This document shows, one piece after another, positions 1 to 5,486 of a DNA stretch of 5,782 nt. The stretch is from the NCBI GenBank assembly GCA_964387775.1, contig CAYLZO010000288.1, forward strand, positions 1 through 5,782, written 5' to 3'. The translations under genes and the position numbers were made by a program. How positions within the stretch are numbered: position 1 is the first letter of the stretch; every line of letters starts with the position of its first letter. The notes under the pieces were generated by a model. The model made no database searches, had not been told where the DNA came from, and saw nothing but the letters and a program-made list of their open reading frames with translations. This DNA is from CAYLZO01 sp964387775. Lineage in GTDB: Bacteria; Chloroflexota; Anaerolineae; JAAYZQ01.

Positions 1-27
1 AGTCGCTTGCTCTACTCGTATTAAGTT

Positions 28-558
28 GTGAAGGTACTTTTATGCAGAACTCTCCACTTCGTATTCGCAGAACGGGTTTTTGAGGAATGTGACGGAGGGA
101 TTTGCTCAATATCCAGCATATTGGTGAATCAAGCCACCGCCTTCGAACTTTGGGCGTATGGACATAGTGGGTGGTCGCCTGGCCCCGATGGCCCTGGTTA
201 CAGACCTTACTCGCGTAGCAAAACATGGATCGCTGATCAGAAGTACCCCGTTTCAAGAATTAATTGGAACAAAGTAGATCGAACAGAGCTAGTAGTAGAT
301 GTCGCAGGTCTTGTGGGAGACATTGCATTTCTATTCCCACCATACGGAACTGTGATCTGGGCGGGCAGTGAACTGGTAGAAATATGGGGATTGGCTAGAG
401 AATGGCACGATTTTGAAACTGGCGATCCCTGGGATATCATTAGAGAGATTCAAGTCGGCCTTGCACAATCTGCTAAACTCATACCGGAATGGGGCGGTAT
501 AGCGAATATCTACAGCTTGATAGAAAATGTAGGGCAAGGCTGGGAATACACACCTTGA
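28..558 (+). CDS. RHS-type C-terminal tip-like protein (hypothetical, possibly 5'-truncated)
   Basis: The reading frame opens after a TAA at 22-24 and runs 176 codons to TGA at 556-558. The first usable start is GTG at 28, but neither it nor the internal GTG at 124 has a Shine-Dalgarno, so the true start is uncertain and this may be the broken 3' end of a longer gene. Residues about 1-60 look unstructured. From about residue 85 there is a hydrophobic, Gly-rich segment (VVDVAGLVGDIAFLFPPYG), then an acidic and Trp-rich stretch (EIWGLAREWHDFETGDPWD), then a short helix-like tail ending KLIPEWGGIANIYSLIENVG. That order resembles tails found after the RHS core in large Chloroflexota RHS proteins; this is from memory and inference, not a family match. 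No catalytic motif is recognisable. Codon use is AT-richer than in clpC. The neighbour 31 nt downstream is a small membrane protein that could be its immunity partner. Confidence 0.5.
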   Translation: MKVLLCRTLHFVFAERVFEECDGGICSISSILVNQATAFELWAYGHSGWSPGPDGPGYRPYSRSKTWIADQKYPVSRINWNKVDRTELVVDVAGLVGDIAFLFPPYGTVIWAGSELVEIWGLAREWHDFETGDPWDIIREIQVGLAQSAKLIPEWGGIANIYSLIENVGQGWEYTP

Positions 559-574
559 TCTGAACAATCGCAAC

Positions 575-580
575 GGGAGG
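575..580 (+). promoter_or_regulatory. Shine-Dalgarno for the 105-aa membrane protein
   Basis: GGGAGG lies 9 nt before the GTG at 590. It is the only good ribosome binding site near this ORF and decides the non-ATG start. It sits in the 31-nt gap after the upstream stop codon, so the two genes are probably co-transcribed. Confidence 0.65.
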
Positions 581-589
581 TTGTGATAA

Positions 590-907
590 GTGGATGATAC
601 TACGTCCTTTGTTTGGGAAATACTAGTGGCTTTGATCGCGCTGAGCGTCGGCCTTTACACTTTTTGGCGAGGCTGGAAGCTGTCAAGGCTCCCAACTGAA
701 ACGGCTCCGCCGGCCACCTACCGACTGGCAATTTGGCTAAGTGGCATAATTCAGGATGAGAGAGCCGCCATGCGCAGAGAGGCCCAACTCATGGAACCAA
801 GAAGGTTGAAACGCTCTGGACATTACGCACTGGCTGTCAGCATCTGTCTGATAGTAATTGGCATACTACAAGTCGTCGGCTTGTTCTTAAAGATCCTTCG
901 CCAGTAG
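590..907 (+). CDS. Small protein with two membrane segments; candidate immunity protein
   Basis: The protein has 105 aa. The GTG start is chosen because of the GGGAGG 9 nt upstream. Two hydrophobic helices are visible: about residues 9-26 (EILVALIALSVGLYTFW) and about 79-102 (ALAVSICLIVIGILQVVGLF). They are separated by a charged stretch of about 50 residues (RLPTETAPPATYRLAIWL, then DERAAMRREAQLMEPRRLKR) that is Arg-rich next to the second helix. By the positive-inside rule the loop is probably cytoplasmic and both ends outside; this is inference. No known family is recognised. It follows the 28-558 ORF by 31 nt on the same strand, as immunity genes follow polymorphic toxin tips, and small multi-helix membrane proteins are a common immunity type. 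It could equally be an unrelated small membrane protein. Base composition is low-GC like its upstream neighbour, suggesting they arrived together. Confidence 0.65.
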   Translation: MDDTTSFVWEILVALIALSVGLYTFWRGWKLSRLPTETAPPATYRLAIWLSGIIQDERAAMRREAQLMEPRRLKRSGHYALAVSICLIVIGILQVVGLFLKILRQ

Positions 908-959
908 GCATAGGTTCCTACACGGTCCTTTTCCAGCGGTTTCGGTGGCTTCTAGGCGA

Positions 960-1028
960 CCCTACGCCGCCGACATCGAGTTCTACGTCGGCGGCGTCTA
1001 CGAGCACTTTTGGGCAGCAGCGGATTAG
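960..1028 (+). pseudogene. RHS core remnant (YVGG-YE segment)
   Basis: In the frame ending at the TAG of 1026-1028 the translation reads YAADIEFYVGGVYEHF followed by WAAAD and stop. RHS proteins of this kind carry a segment of the form x-Y-Y-V-G-G-x-Y-E shortly before the end of the core, which this matches. Only about 22 codons are recognisable. The frame upstream (908-959) shows no RHS character and the TAG cuts the segment, so it is an inactive fragment. It lies on the same strand as a second, more convincing RHS fragment at 2706-2804, and the two are in the order expected within an RHS core. The match is short, so confidence is limited. Confidence 0.4.
964..997 (+). repeat. 11-bp inverted repeat (possible weak terminator)
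   Basis: The arms ACGCCGCCGAC (964-974) and GTCGGCGGCGT (987-997) are perfectly complementary around a 12-nt loop. TTTT follows only at 1008-1011, 10 nt after the stem, so it is at best a poor intrinsic terminator for the plus-strand gene ending at 907. The arms lie inside the RHS-like remnant and may be an accident of its Ala/Asp and Val/Gly codons. Confidence 0.4.
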
Positions 1029-1363
1029 ATAGTGGCTAAGGGGATGAGCACCGGCCATCCGTTTACGCCGTACCGGCACGGTGTCCGTTGCCCATCCGTT
1101 GCTGCCCTGCCCTCAACCCCAACCAAGCATCATCGGCAGACGGCTCGGCGGCGCGCAGCGGCCCCCGCCCCACCGTCCAGGCCGGCCGCTTCCCCCGCTC
1201 CGTGGACGAGGCGCCGAACCACGACGGCGCCAAATCCCAGGCAGGTGACAGTGGTGTGCGATTTGACTTCTGGAAGAGAAGACGCCTGCCGGACCGGTTT
1301 CGGTCGCTGGGGCTGCGGATAGGGAGCAGACCAGCACTGGCCTGTCAAATGGGGGGACGGGGC
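1029..1363. other. Gene-free stretch containing direct-repeat copy A
   Basis: No ORF here has a ribosome binding site or a recognisable product. The stretch contains a short duplicated word CCATCCGTT (1055-1063 and 1092-1100), the GC-rich 55-bp repeat at 1174-1228, and the untranslated 3' side of the minus-strand peptidase gene. I see no hairpin with a T-run that would terminate that gene. Confidence 0.6.
1174..1228 (+). repeat. 55-bp direct repeat, copy A
   Basis: It is identical to 2448-2502 at 52 of 55 positions. The three differences (1207, 1210, 1225) are transitions and all fall in the third position of one plus-strand frame that reads VQAGRFPRSVDEAPNHDG in both copies. The copies lie in the same orientation, 1274 bp apart, on either side of the minus-strand two-gene cassette. 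Confidence 0.9.
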
Positions 1364-1828
1364 TTATGCGTCTTCTATCACGGCATAGTACGAATCGTAC
1401 GCCAACCAGGCCAGGTCCAGATCGCCTCGACCGACCACCAGGGGCGCTGCCTCGAACGCCGGATCGTTCAGGTAGAAGCTCTGCGCATCGTAGCCCACCA
1501 GCACGACCGCGTGCCACGTCGCCGCCGGCCAGTAAGGCAACTCTTCCGTCCAGACAAAGACGGTGGGCGGCAAGCCGGCGTCCAGCGCCCGGCTGAGGTC
1601 GGCCAACTCCCCCTGGCGGTACGTCACCCGGATGCCGGGCACGACCTCGGCCAGGCGGCGAACGTTTCGGTGTGGTGTACCCCAGGGTGCCACGTCCAGG
1701 ACAGAGAGCAACCCGGAATAGGGCACGGCGATGCCCAGTGCATCGAGCATCATGGCCGCGCAGGCTGCCAGACAGTCCGATTCTTGCTGCTGCCTACGAT
1801 TGGCCAGTTTCAACAAGCGCTTGGGCAT
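1364..1828 (-). CDS. Free-standing C39-like cysteine peptidase
   Basis: The 154-aa protein consists only of a papain-fold C39-like domain. The N-terminus carries RRQQQESDCLAACAAMML, giving candidate oxyanion Gln at 13-15 and nucleophile Cys19. His106 lies in WHAVVLVGYD, followed by FYLNDPAF with Asp122, the usual Cys-His-Asp order and spacing. The residue after Cys19 is Leu, where many C39 domains have Gly. No membrane helix, ABC transporter or signal peptide is attached, unlike bacteriocin-exporter C39 domains, so it is probably cytosolic. The start at 1828 places the QQ-DC motif near the N-terminus, as usual for small C39-like proteins; an upstream ATG at 1885 would add 19 uncharacteristic residues. 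The gene overlaps the preceding one by 35 nt with only a weak SD, suggesting translational coupling. Its substrate is unknown; the neighbour is a natural candidate for partner or inhibitor. Activity is inferred from motifs only. Confidence 0.85.
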   Translation of the reverse strand: MPKRLLKLANRRQQQESDCLAACAAMMLDALGIAVPYSGLLSVLDVAPWGTPHRNVRRLAEVVPGIRVTYRQGELADLSRALDAGLPPTVFVWTEELPYWPAATWHAVVLVGYDAQSFYLNDPAFEAAPLVVGRGDLDLAWLAYDSYYAVIEDA

Positions 1829-2150
1829 GGGCTTTGATCTGTTCTTCAAAATCGGGGGGCAGGATGAGGCTACCGGTCCGAGCATCGACGTCCAGCACGC
1901 CGACGATGCCGATTGTCCCCTGCGAGGGTGACGTCAAGGTGATCGGCACGCGCCAGACCAGGTGGCCCTGGCTCAACATCAAGGCCGGTTCGTCGCCGCC
2001 CATCAAATGACTGATCCGGTCCCCCACGTACCCGCTGGCCTTTTGGCGGGCCGTGAAAGCGGTGATATTAAGAATCGGCTCGCCCGGTCGGGCAACGATG
2101 TGCTCGTCCCCTGTTTTGGGTAACAGTTGCTCAGTGATCGTGGCGCCCAT
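1794..2150 (-). CDS. Hypothetical protein with PepSY-like C-terminal half, partner of the C39-like peptidase
   Basis: The protein has 118 aa. The ATG at 2150 is chosen because GGAGG lies exactly 8 nt upstream and a promoter about 45 nt upstream fits it; the frame stays open further upstream but without such signals. Residues 18-50 form an amphipathic segment (HIVARPGEPILNITAFTARQ, then YVGDRISHLM). Residues 65-96 read VWRVPIT, a Gly/Ser turn, then VGVLDVDARTGSLI. An aromatic-containing strand followed by VDA-x-TG is the pattern of PepSY-type domains, some of which inhibit peptidases; the match is by eye and tentative. There is no signal peptide or membrane segment. It is the first gene of a two-gene operon and overlaps the C39-like peptidase gene by 35 nt, so the two products are probably made together. 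Function is unknown; binding or restraining the peptidase is an inference. Confidence 0.75.
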   Translation of the reverse strand: MGATITEQLLPKTGDEHIVARPGEPILNITAFTARQKASGYVGDRISHLMGGDEPALMLSQGHLVWRVPITLTSPSQGTIGIVGVLDVDARTGSLILPPDFEEQIKAHAQALVETGQS

Positions 2151-2158
2151 AGGCGTTT

Positions 2159-2163
2159 CCTCC
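2159..2163 (-). promoter_or_regulatory. Shine-Dalgarno of the two-gene peptidase operon
   Basis: GGAGG on the minus strand is separated by 8 nt from the ATG at 2150. This decides the start against several in-frame upstream codons. A second AGGAGG at 2180-2185 is at the predicted transcript start and has no start codon at a suitable distance. Confidence 0.75.
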
Positions 2164-2192
2164 AAGCGATGTGCTTGAACCTCCTGCGCGTC

Positions 2193-2221
2193 ATTGTATA
2201 GCATTTTGTCATTCGAGTCAA
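2193..2221 (-). promoter_or_regulatory. Sigma70-type promoter of the peptidase operon
   Basis: On the minus strand TTGACT (2221-2216) is followed after exactly 17 nt by TACAAT (2198-2193); each box matches the consensus at five of six positions. Transcription would begin near 2186, leaving a leader of about 36 nt before the ATG at 2150. Confidence 0.7.
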
Positions 2222-2282
2222 AATCGCTGATCGGCAGCATGTAGGCCGAATCGTCGCCCGGCCCGGCGACCAAATGCTATTT

Positions 2283-2366
2283 CCCCCTTCGACTTGCCCA
2301 AGGGTCATCAGGTCAGGCAACTGCCCGCGGGCATGCCCTGACACCCTCCGGGTGAATCGAAGGGGG
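2283..2366. repeat. Palindromic intergenic element with nested hairpins
   Basis: Outer arms CCCCCTTCGA (2283-2292) and TCGAAGGGGG (2357-2366) are perfectly complementary. Inside are CTTGCCCAAG (2293-2302), the perfect 12-bp palindrome TGCCCGCGGGCA (2322-2333) framed by GTCAGG and CCTGAC, and ACCC-TCC-GGGT (2343-2353). The whole can fold into a multi-armed structure on either strand. CCCTTCGA...TCGAAGGG arms are reminiscent of interspersed palindromic repeats seen in several bacterial phyla, but I cannot confirm other copies from this window. It lies about 60 bp upstream of the peptidase operon promoter. Confidence 0.65.
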
Positions 2367-2447
2367 GCCATGCGCTGGATTGACAAAGACGGCGGCGACG
2401 TGTCGGTGGTGCGCGGCTTCGGCTGCGCTCACCGGGACCATCACCGG

Positions 2448-2502
2448 CGTCCAGGCCGGCCGCTTCCCCCGCTCCGTGGATGAAGCGCCGAACCACGATG
2501 GC
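2448..2502 (+). repeat. 55-bp direct repeat, copy B
   Basis: This is the partner of copy A at 1174-1228, with differences at 2481, 2484 and 2499 only. Identity stops sharply on both sides: the flanks (GGGACCATCACCGG before, AACCATACCACCG after) do not resemble those of copy A. Confidence 0.9.
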
Positions 2503-2523
2503 AACCATACCACCGAGACGGTG

Positions 2524-2612
2524 ATACATTCGCTCCGCTCCCTGGCCTGGCCGCCAGGACAGGCAGCACAGGGCTGGCTGGTACTGGAAGCCGGAATACG
2601 TTCGCTCCGCTC
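2524..2612 (+). repeat. Short interspersed direct repeats (ATAC-R-TTCGCTCCGCTC)
   Basis: A 17-bp word occurs at 2524-2540 and 2596-2612 with one mismatch (A or G at the fifth base). A related TTCGGCTGCGCTCA lies at 2418-2431. A second word, ACAGGGCTGG, occurs at 2568-2577 and 2616-2625. A small hairpin CCTGGC-N6-GCCAGG is at 2541-2558. No gene is supported between 2503 and 2705; this is repeat-derived or decayed sequence. Confidence 0.6.
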
Positions 2613-2705
2613 AGTACAGGGCTGGACGTTGCCCGACGGCACGCGGCTGCGACCGAAGGGAGTCCCGGAGCGCAGCGGCCTGTCCTGTGCGGCCAGGCAC
2701 AGGGA

Positions 2706-2804
2706 GGAGGCCTGCCCTACGGCGCCGAGCGCTGGACCGAGGGCACGTTACCAACGGGCTATCGGTTCACGGGACAGCGTGAGGACGGAACTGCTCGTGC
2801 GTGA
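2706..2804 (+). pseudogene. RHS core remnant (YGAERW...YRFTGQRE segment)
   Basis: The frame translates to LPYGAERWTEGTLP, then TG, then YRFTGQREDG, and ends at TGA 2802-2804 after TARA. The string Y-G-E/A-x-R-W-x-x-G-T-L-P-T-x-Y-x-F-T-G-Q-R-E is the well-known end section of RHS/YD-repeat cores, normally followed by GLYxYxARxYDPxLGRF, which is missing here. Upstream in frame (about 2643-2705) no RHS sequence is recognisable. It is thus a fragment of about 30 codons with neither start nor C-terminal domain and is not functional. It is convergent with clpC, whose stop codon lies 40 bp away, and it is on the same strand as the other RHS-like pieces at the left of the window. Confidence 0.75.
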
Positions 2805-2843
2805 TCCGCTCCTGGACCAGCACCGGCGCCACGTCAACGGTCA

Positions 2844-5333
2844 CTAGCTTGCCTCTTTGGCCCTCTCCACCGGCTGGGGCAGCTCCACCGGGATCGGCCC
2901 CTGCTTCTCAAAGATCAACTCGTCTTCGTCGCCCACGTCCACCAGCACGTGGTCGCCGGGGGCGAACTCGCCGCGCAGGATGCGCTTCGACAGTGGGCTC
3001 TCCACGAACCGTTGCAGCGTGCGGCGCAGCGGCCGGGCGCCAAAGGCCGGGTCGTAGCCCTCCTTCGCCAGCCACGTGCGGGCCGCGTCGGTCAGCTCGA
3101 TGATGACGCCCCGCTCCTCCAGCCGCTCGCGGATGTCCTTCATCTGCAGCGTCACGATCTCTTCCATGTGCTCCGGCGTGAGCGTGTGGAAGATAATGAT
3201 CTCGTCGATGCGGTTCAGGAACTCGGGCCGGAAGGTCTTTTTCAGGCCCGCCTCGATCTTTTCCTTGGCCTCGCGGGCCTGCTCGTCGGCGCTGTCGGTC
3301 CGCAGGAAGCCCAGCGTGCCGCCCTGCTTGGCGTAGGCCGTGCCGATGTTGGAGGTCATGATCAACACCGTGTTGCGGAAATCGACCACGCGGCCCTGGC
3401 CGTCGGTCAGGCGGCCGTCTTCGAGGATCTGCAACAGGGCGTTATAGACGTCGGGGTGCGCCTTTTCGATCTCATCGAACAGCACGATCTGGTAGGGCCG
3501 CCGCCGCACCGCCTCGGTGAGCTGGCCGCCCTCCTCGTAGCCGACGTAACCCGGCGGCGCGCCAAAGAGGCGGCTGACCGTGTGCTGTTCGCGGTATTCG
3601 CTCATGTCGATGCGGACCATGGCGTCCTCGTCGTCGAACATGAACTGGGCCAGCGCCTTGGCCAGCTCCGTCTTGCCCACGCCCGAGCTGCCGAGAAAGA
3701 TAAAGCTGCCGATGGGCCGGCGCGGGTCCTTCAGGCCGCTGCGGGCGCGGCGGATGGCGTCGGCGATGGCGTTGATGGCCTCGTCCTGGCCCACGATCCG
3801 CTCGTGCAGGTGCTCCTCCATGTCGAGCAGCTTCTCCGCCTCGGTTTGCAGCAGGCTGTTGACCGGGATGCCGGTCCAGGTGGCCACCACCTCGGCGATG
3901 TCCTCGGCCTCGACGATCTCGTCCAGGCCGGCCTCCTCGCGCCAGGCGTCCCGCTTCTCGGCAAACTCTGATTCCATCGCCAGCCGCTCGGTCTTGAACT
4001 GGGCTGCCCGCTCGTAATCGCGATTGGCCCAGGCCGCCTCCTCCTCCGTCGCCAGTTTTTGCAGGCGATTCTTCATCTCTTTGAGGTCGGGCGGCATCGA
4101 GTAGATGGCCACGCGCAGCTTGCTGGCCGCCTCGTCCATCAGGTCCACGGCCTTGTCGGGCAGGTGGCGGTCGCTGACGTAGCGGTTCGACAATTGGGCC
4201 GCGGCCACCAGCGCCTCGTCGGTAAAGCGCACGTTGTGGTGCGCCTCGTAGCGGTCCTGCAACCCCTGGAGCATCTCGATCGACTCCTCCACCGACGGCT
4301 CCTCGACCCAAATCGGCGCAAATCGGCGCTCCAGGGCGGCGTCCTTTTCGATGTAGCGCCGATACTCGTCGGGCGTCGTGGCGCCGACGCAGCGCAGCTC
4401 GCCGCGAGCCAGCGCCGGTTTCATCATGCTCGACGCGTCGAGGGCGCCCATCGCCCCGCCGGCGCCGACCACGCTGTGGATCTCGTCGATGAAGAGGATG
4501 ATCTCGCCCTCGGCACGCTGGATCTCTTCCATCGCCCCCTTCAGGCGCTCCTCAAACTCGCCCCGGAAGCGGGTGCCGGCCACCATGGCCCCCAGGTCGA
4601 GTTGGACCACGCGCTTGCTGCTCAGCAGCTCGGGCACGTCGTCCTCGGCGATCTTGCGGGCCAGCCCCTCGGCGATGGCCGTCTTGCCCACGCCCGCCCC
4701 GCCGATGAGCACCGGGTTGTTTTTGGTGCGGCGGACCAGCACCTGGATAACGCGCAAGATCTCGGCGTCGCGGCCGACGACCGGGTCGAGTTTGCCCTCG
4801 CGGGCCGACTGGGTCAGGTCGCGGCTGAACTTGTCCAGGATACGGTAGCGGCTCTCGGCCTGGGGCGTCGTCACTTTCTGGCCGCCGCGCACCTCCTTGA
4901 CGCCATCGAGGATGCGGTCGCGGGTCACACTCACGTCGGCCAGGATGCGGGCCGCCGGCGTGTTCTTTTCGCCGGCGATGGCCAGGAAGAGGTGCTCGGT
5001 CGAGATATAATCGTCCTTCAGCTTGGACGCCTCTTCGTTCGACTGGTCGATCACGCGCTTGAGACGGGGCGTGATGTAGACCTGGCCCACGCCCCCGCCG
5101 TAAATCTGGGTGCGGGGCGTGCGCCGCAGCTCATCGTCCAGCCGCTCGCTGATCAGGGCCATGTCCGCGCCCAGGTGGTCGAGGATCGCGGGGATCACGC
5201 CCTCCGGCTGCTCGATGAGGGCCAGCAGCAGGTGCTCGGTGTCCACCTGGGTGTGGCCGTAGCGTTGCAGGACTTCATAGGCACGCATGGCCGCGTCCTG
5301 CGCTCGTTCGGTAAATCTGTCAAATCGCATCAT
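2844..5333 (-). CDS. clpC: ATP-dependent Clp protease ATP-binding subunit ClpC
   Basis: The 829-aa protein is a full-length two-ring AAA+ unfoldase that feeds substrates to ClpP in the cytosol. Visible in order: two Clp-N repeats (about 1-145); NBD1 with Walker A GGAGVGKT (211-218), Walker B IILFIDE (278-284) and arginine-finger region LERRF (334-338); a short coiled middle region with a UVR-like motif (about 425-465, NRDYERAAQFKTER), typical of ClpC and unlike the long ClpB M-domain; NBD2 with Walker A GSSGVGKT (548-555), Walker B IVLFDE (616-621), pore loop GYVG (595-598) and sensor-2 GARPLRR (765-771). TLGF at 673-676 occupies the place of the ClpP-docking loop that ClpB lacks. Pore loop 1 reads RFRGEFE, with Phe256 where B. 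subtilis ClpC has Tyr. Start: tandem ATGATG at 5333-5328, behind a purine-rich, weak SD (AGAGGA/GAGAG). It has its own promoter and lies downstream of a clpB-like gene on the same strand. ClpP is not in the window. Confidence 0.97.
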   Translation of the reverse strand: MMRFDRFTERAQDAAMRAYEVLQRYGHTQVDTEHLLLALIEQPEGVIPAILDHLGADMALISERLDDELRRTPRTQIYGGGVGQVYITPRLKRVIDQSNEEASKLKDDYISTEHLFLAIAGEKNTPAARILADVSVTRDRILDGVKEVRGGQKVTTPQAESRYRILDKFSRDLTQSAREGKLDPVVGRDAEILRVIQVLVRRTKNNPVLIGGAGVGKTAIAEGLARKIAEDDVPELLSSKRVVQLDLGAMVAGTRFRGEFEERLKGAMEEIQRAEGEIILFIDEIHSVVGAGGAMGALDASSMMKPALARGELRCVGATTPDEYRRYIEKDAALERRFAPIWVEEPSVEESIEMLQGLQDRYEAHHNVRFTDEALVAAAQLSNRYVSDRHLPDKAVDLMDEAASKLRVAIYSMPPDLKEMKNRLQKLATEEEAAWANRDYERAAQFKTERLAMESEFAEKRDAWREEAGLDEIVEAEDIAEVVATWTGIPVNSLLQTEAEKLLDMEEHLHERIVGQDEAINAIADAIRRARSGLKDPRRPIGSFIFLGSSGVGKTELAKALAQFMFDDEDAMVRIDMSEYREQHTVSRLFGAPPGYVGYEEGGQLTEAVRRRPYQIVLFDEIEKAHPDVYNALLQILEDGRLTDGQGRVVDFRNTVLIMTSNIGTAYAKQGGTLGFLRTDSADEQAREAKEKIEAGLKKTFRPEFLNRIDEIIIFHTLTPEHMEEIVTLQMKDIRERLEERGVIIELTDAARTWLAKEGYDPAFGARPLRRTLQRFVESPLSKRILRGEFAPGDHVLVDVGDEDELIFEKQGPIPVELPQPVERAKEAS

Positions 5334-5410
5334 GATTGTATGTTCTCTCTTGTCCTCTTGTTTTTCGTGTCATTTATCCGTTCCGAAGCCTGTGGGTACC
5401 AGCTCACCAT
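5330..5410 (-). CDS. Possible 26-codon leader ORF overlapping the clpC start
   Basis: From ATG at 5410 the frame reads MVSWYPQASERINDTKN and nine more residues, ending at TGA 5332-5330. This stop overlaps the first clpC ATG as ATGA, a typical coupling arrangement. The putative SD (GGGGAG) is only one base from the ATG, and four from a following in-frame GTG, so initiation would be inefficient. The ORF lies wholly within the predicted clpC leader. It may be chance: no homologue is recognised and the peptide has no hallmark of attenuation. Confidence 0.3.
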   Translation of the reverse strand: MVSWYPQASERINDTKNKRTRENIQS

Positions 5411-5451
5411 TCTCCCCAGGCGCTAAGAATCTTACCTCAAAGTCCGATTTA

Positions 5452-5475
5452 TTTCCGTAGCTGTGACTACGAAAA
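5452..5475 (-). promoter_or_regulatory. Inverted repeat/hairpin at the 5' end of the clpC leader
   Basis: On the minus strand TTTTCGTAG (5475-5467), a 6-nt spacer TCACAG, then CTACGGAAA (5460-5452). As RNA all nine positions pair, with one U-G wobble; as DNA it is a near-perfect 9-bp dyad. It begins about 5 nt after the predicted transcript start, the position of an operator or of a 5' mRNA-stabilising hairpin. It matches neither the HrcA (CIRCE) nor the CtsR consensus. Confidence 0.55.
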
Positions 5476-5486
5476 CAACCCCTTCG

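Noticed and set aside
1088..1837. 249-codon open frame on the plus strand
   Set aside because: It mostly runs antisense to the C39-like peptidase gene and has a composition biased to Arg/Pro/Gln. Only its repeat-copy A part shows any sign of selection.
1829..1885. Longer start for the C39-like peptidase (ATG at 1885, 19 extra residues)
   Set aside because: The extra residues lie deep inside the upstream gene, have no ribosome binding site, and would push the catalytic Cys motif away from the N-terminus.
2283..2370. Possible tRNA: 7-bp acceptor-like ends followed by G and CCA
   Set aside because: No T-arm with a TTCRANY loop, no U8, and the D and anticodon arms cannot be placed on either strand. 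It is better described as a palindromic repeat.
2700..2843. Intrinsic terminator downstream of clpC
   Set aside because: No stable hairpin followed by a T-run is visible on the minus strand after the stop codon.
4059..5426. 455-codon open frame on the plus strand antisense to clpC (with a similar 340-codon one at 2949-3971)
   Set aside because: It is low-complexity Leu/Gly/Ala/Arg/Val/His composition created by GC-rich codons of clpC read in antisense, with no ribosome binding site. The opposite frame carries all ClpC motifs.
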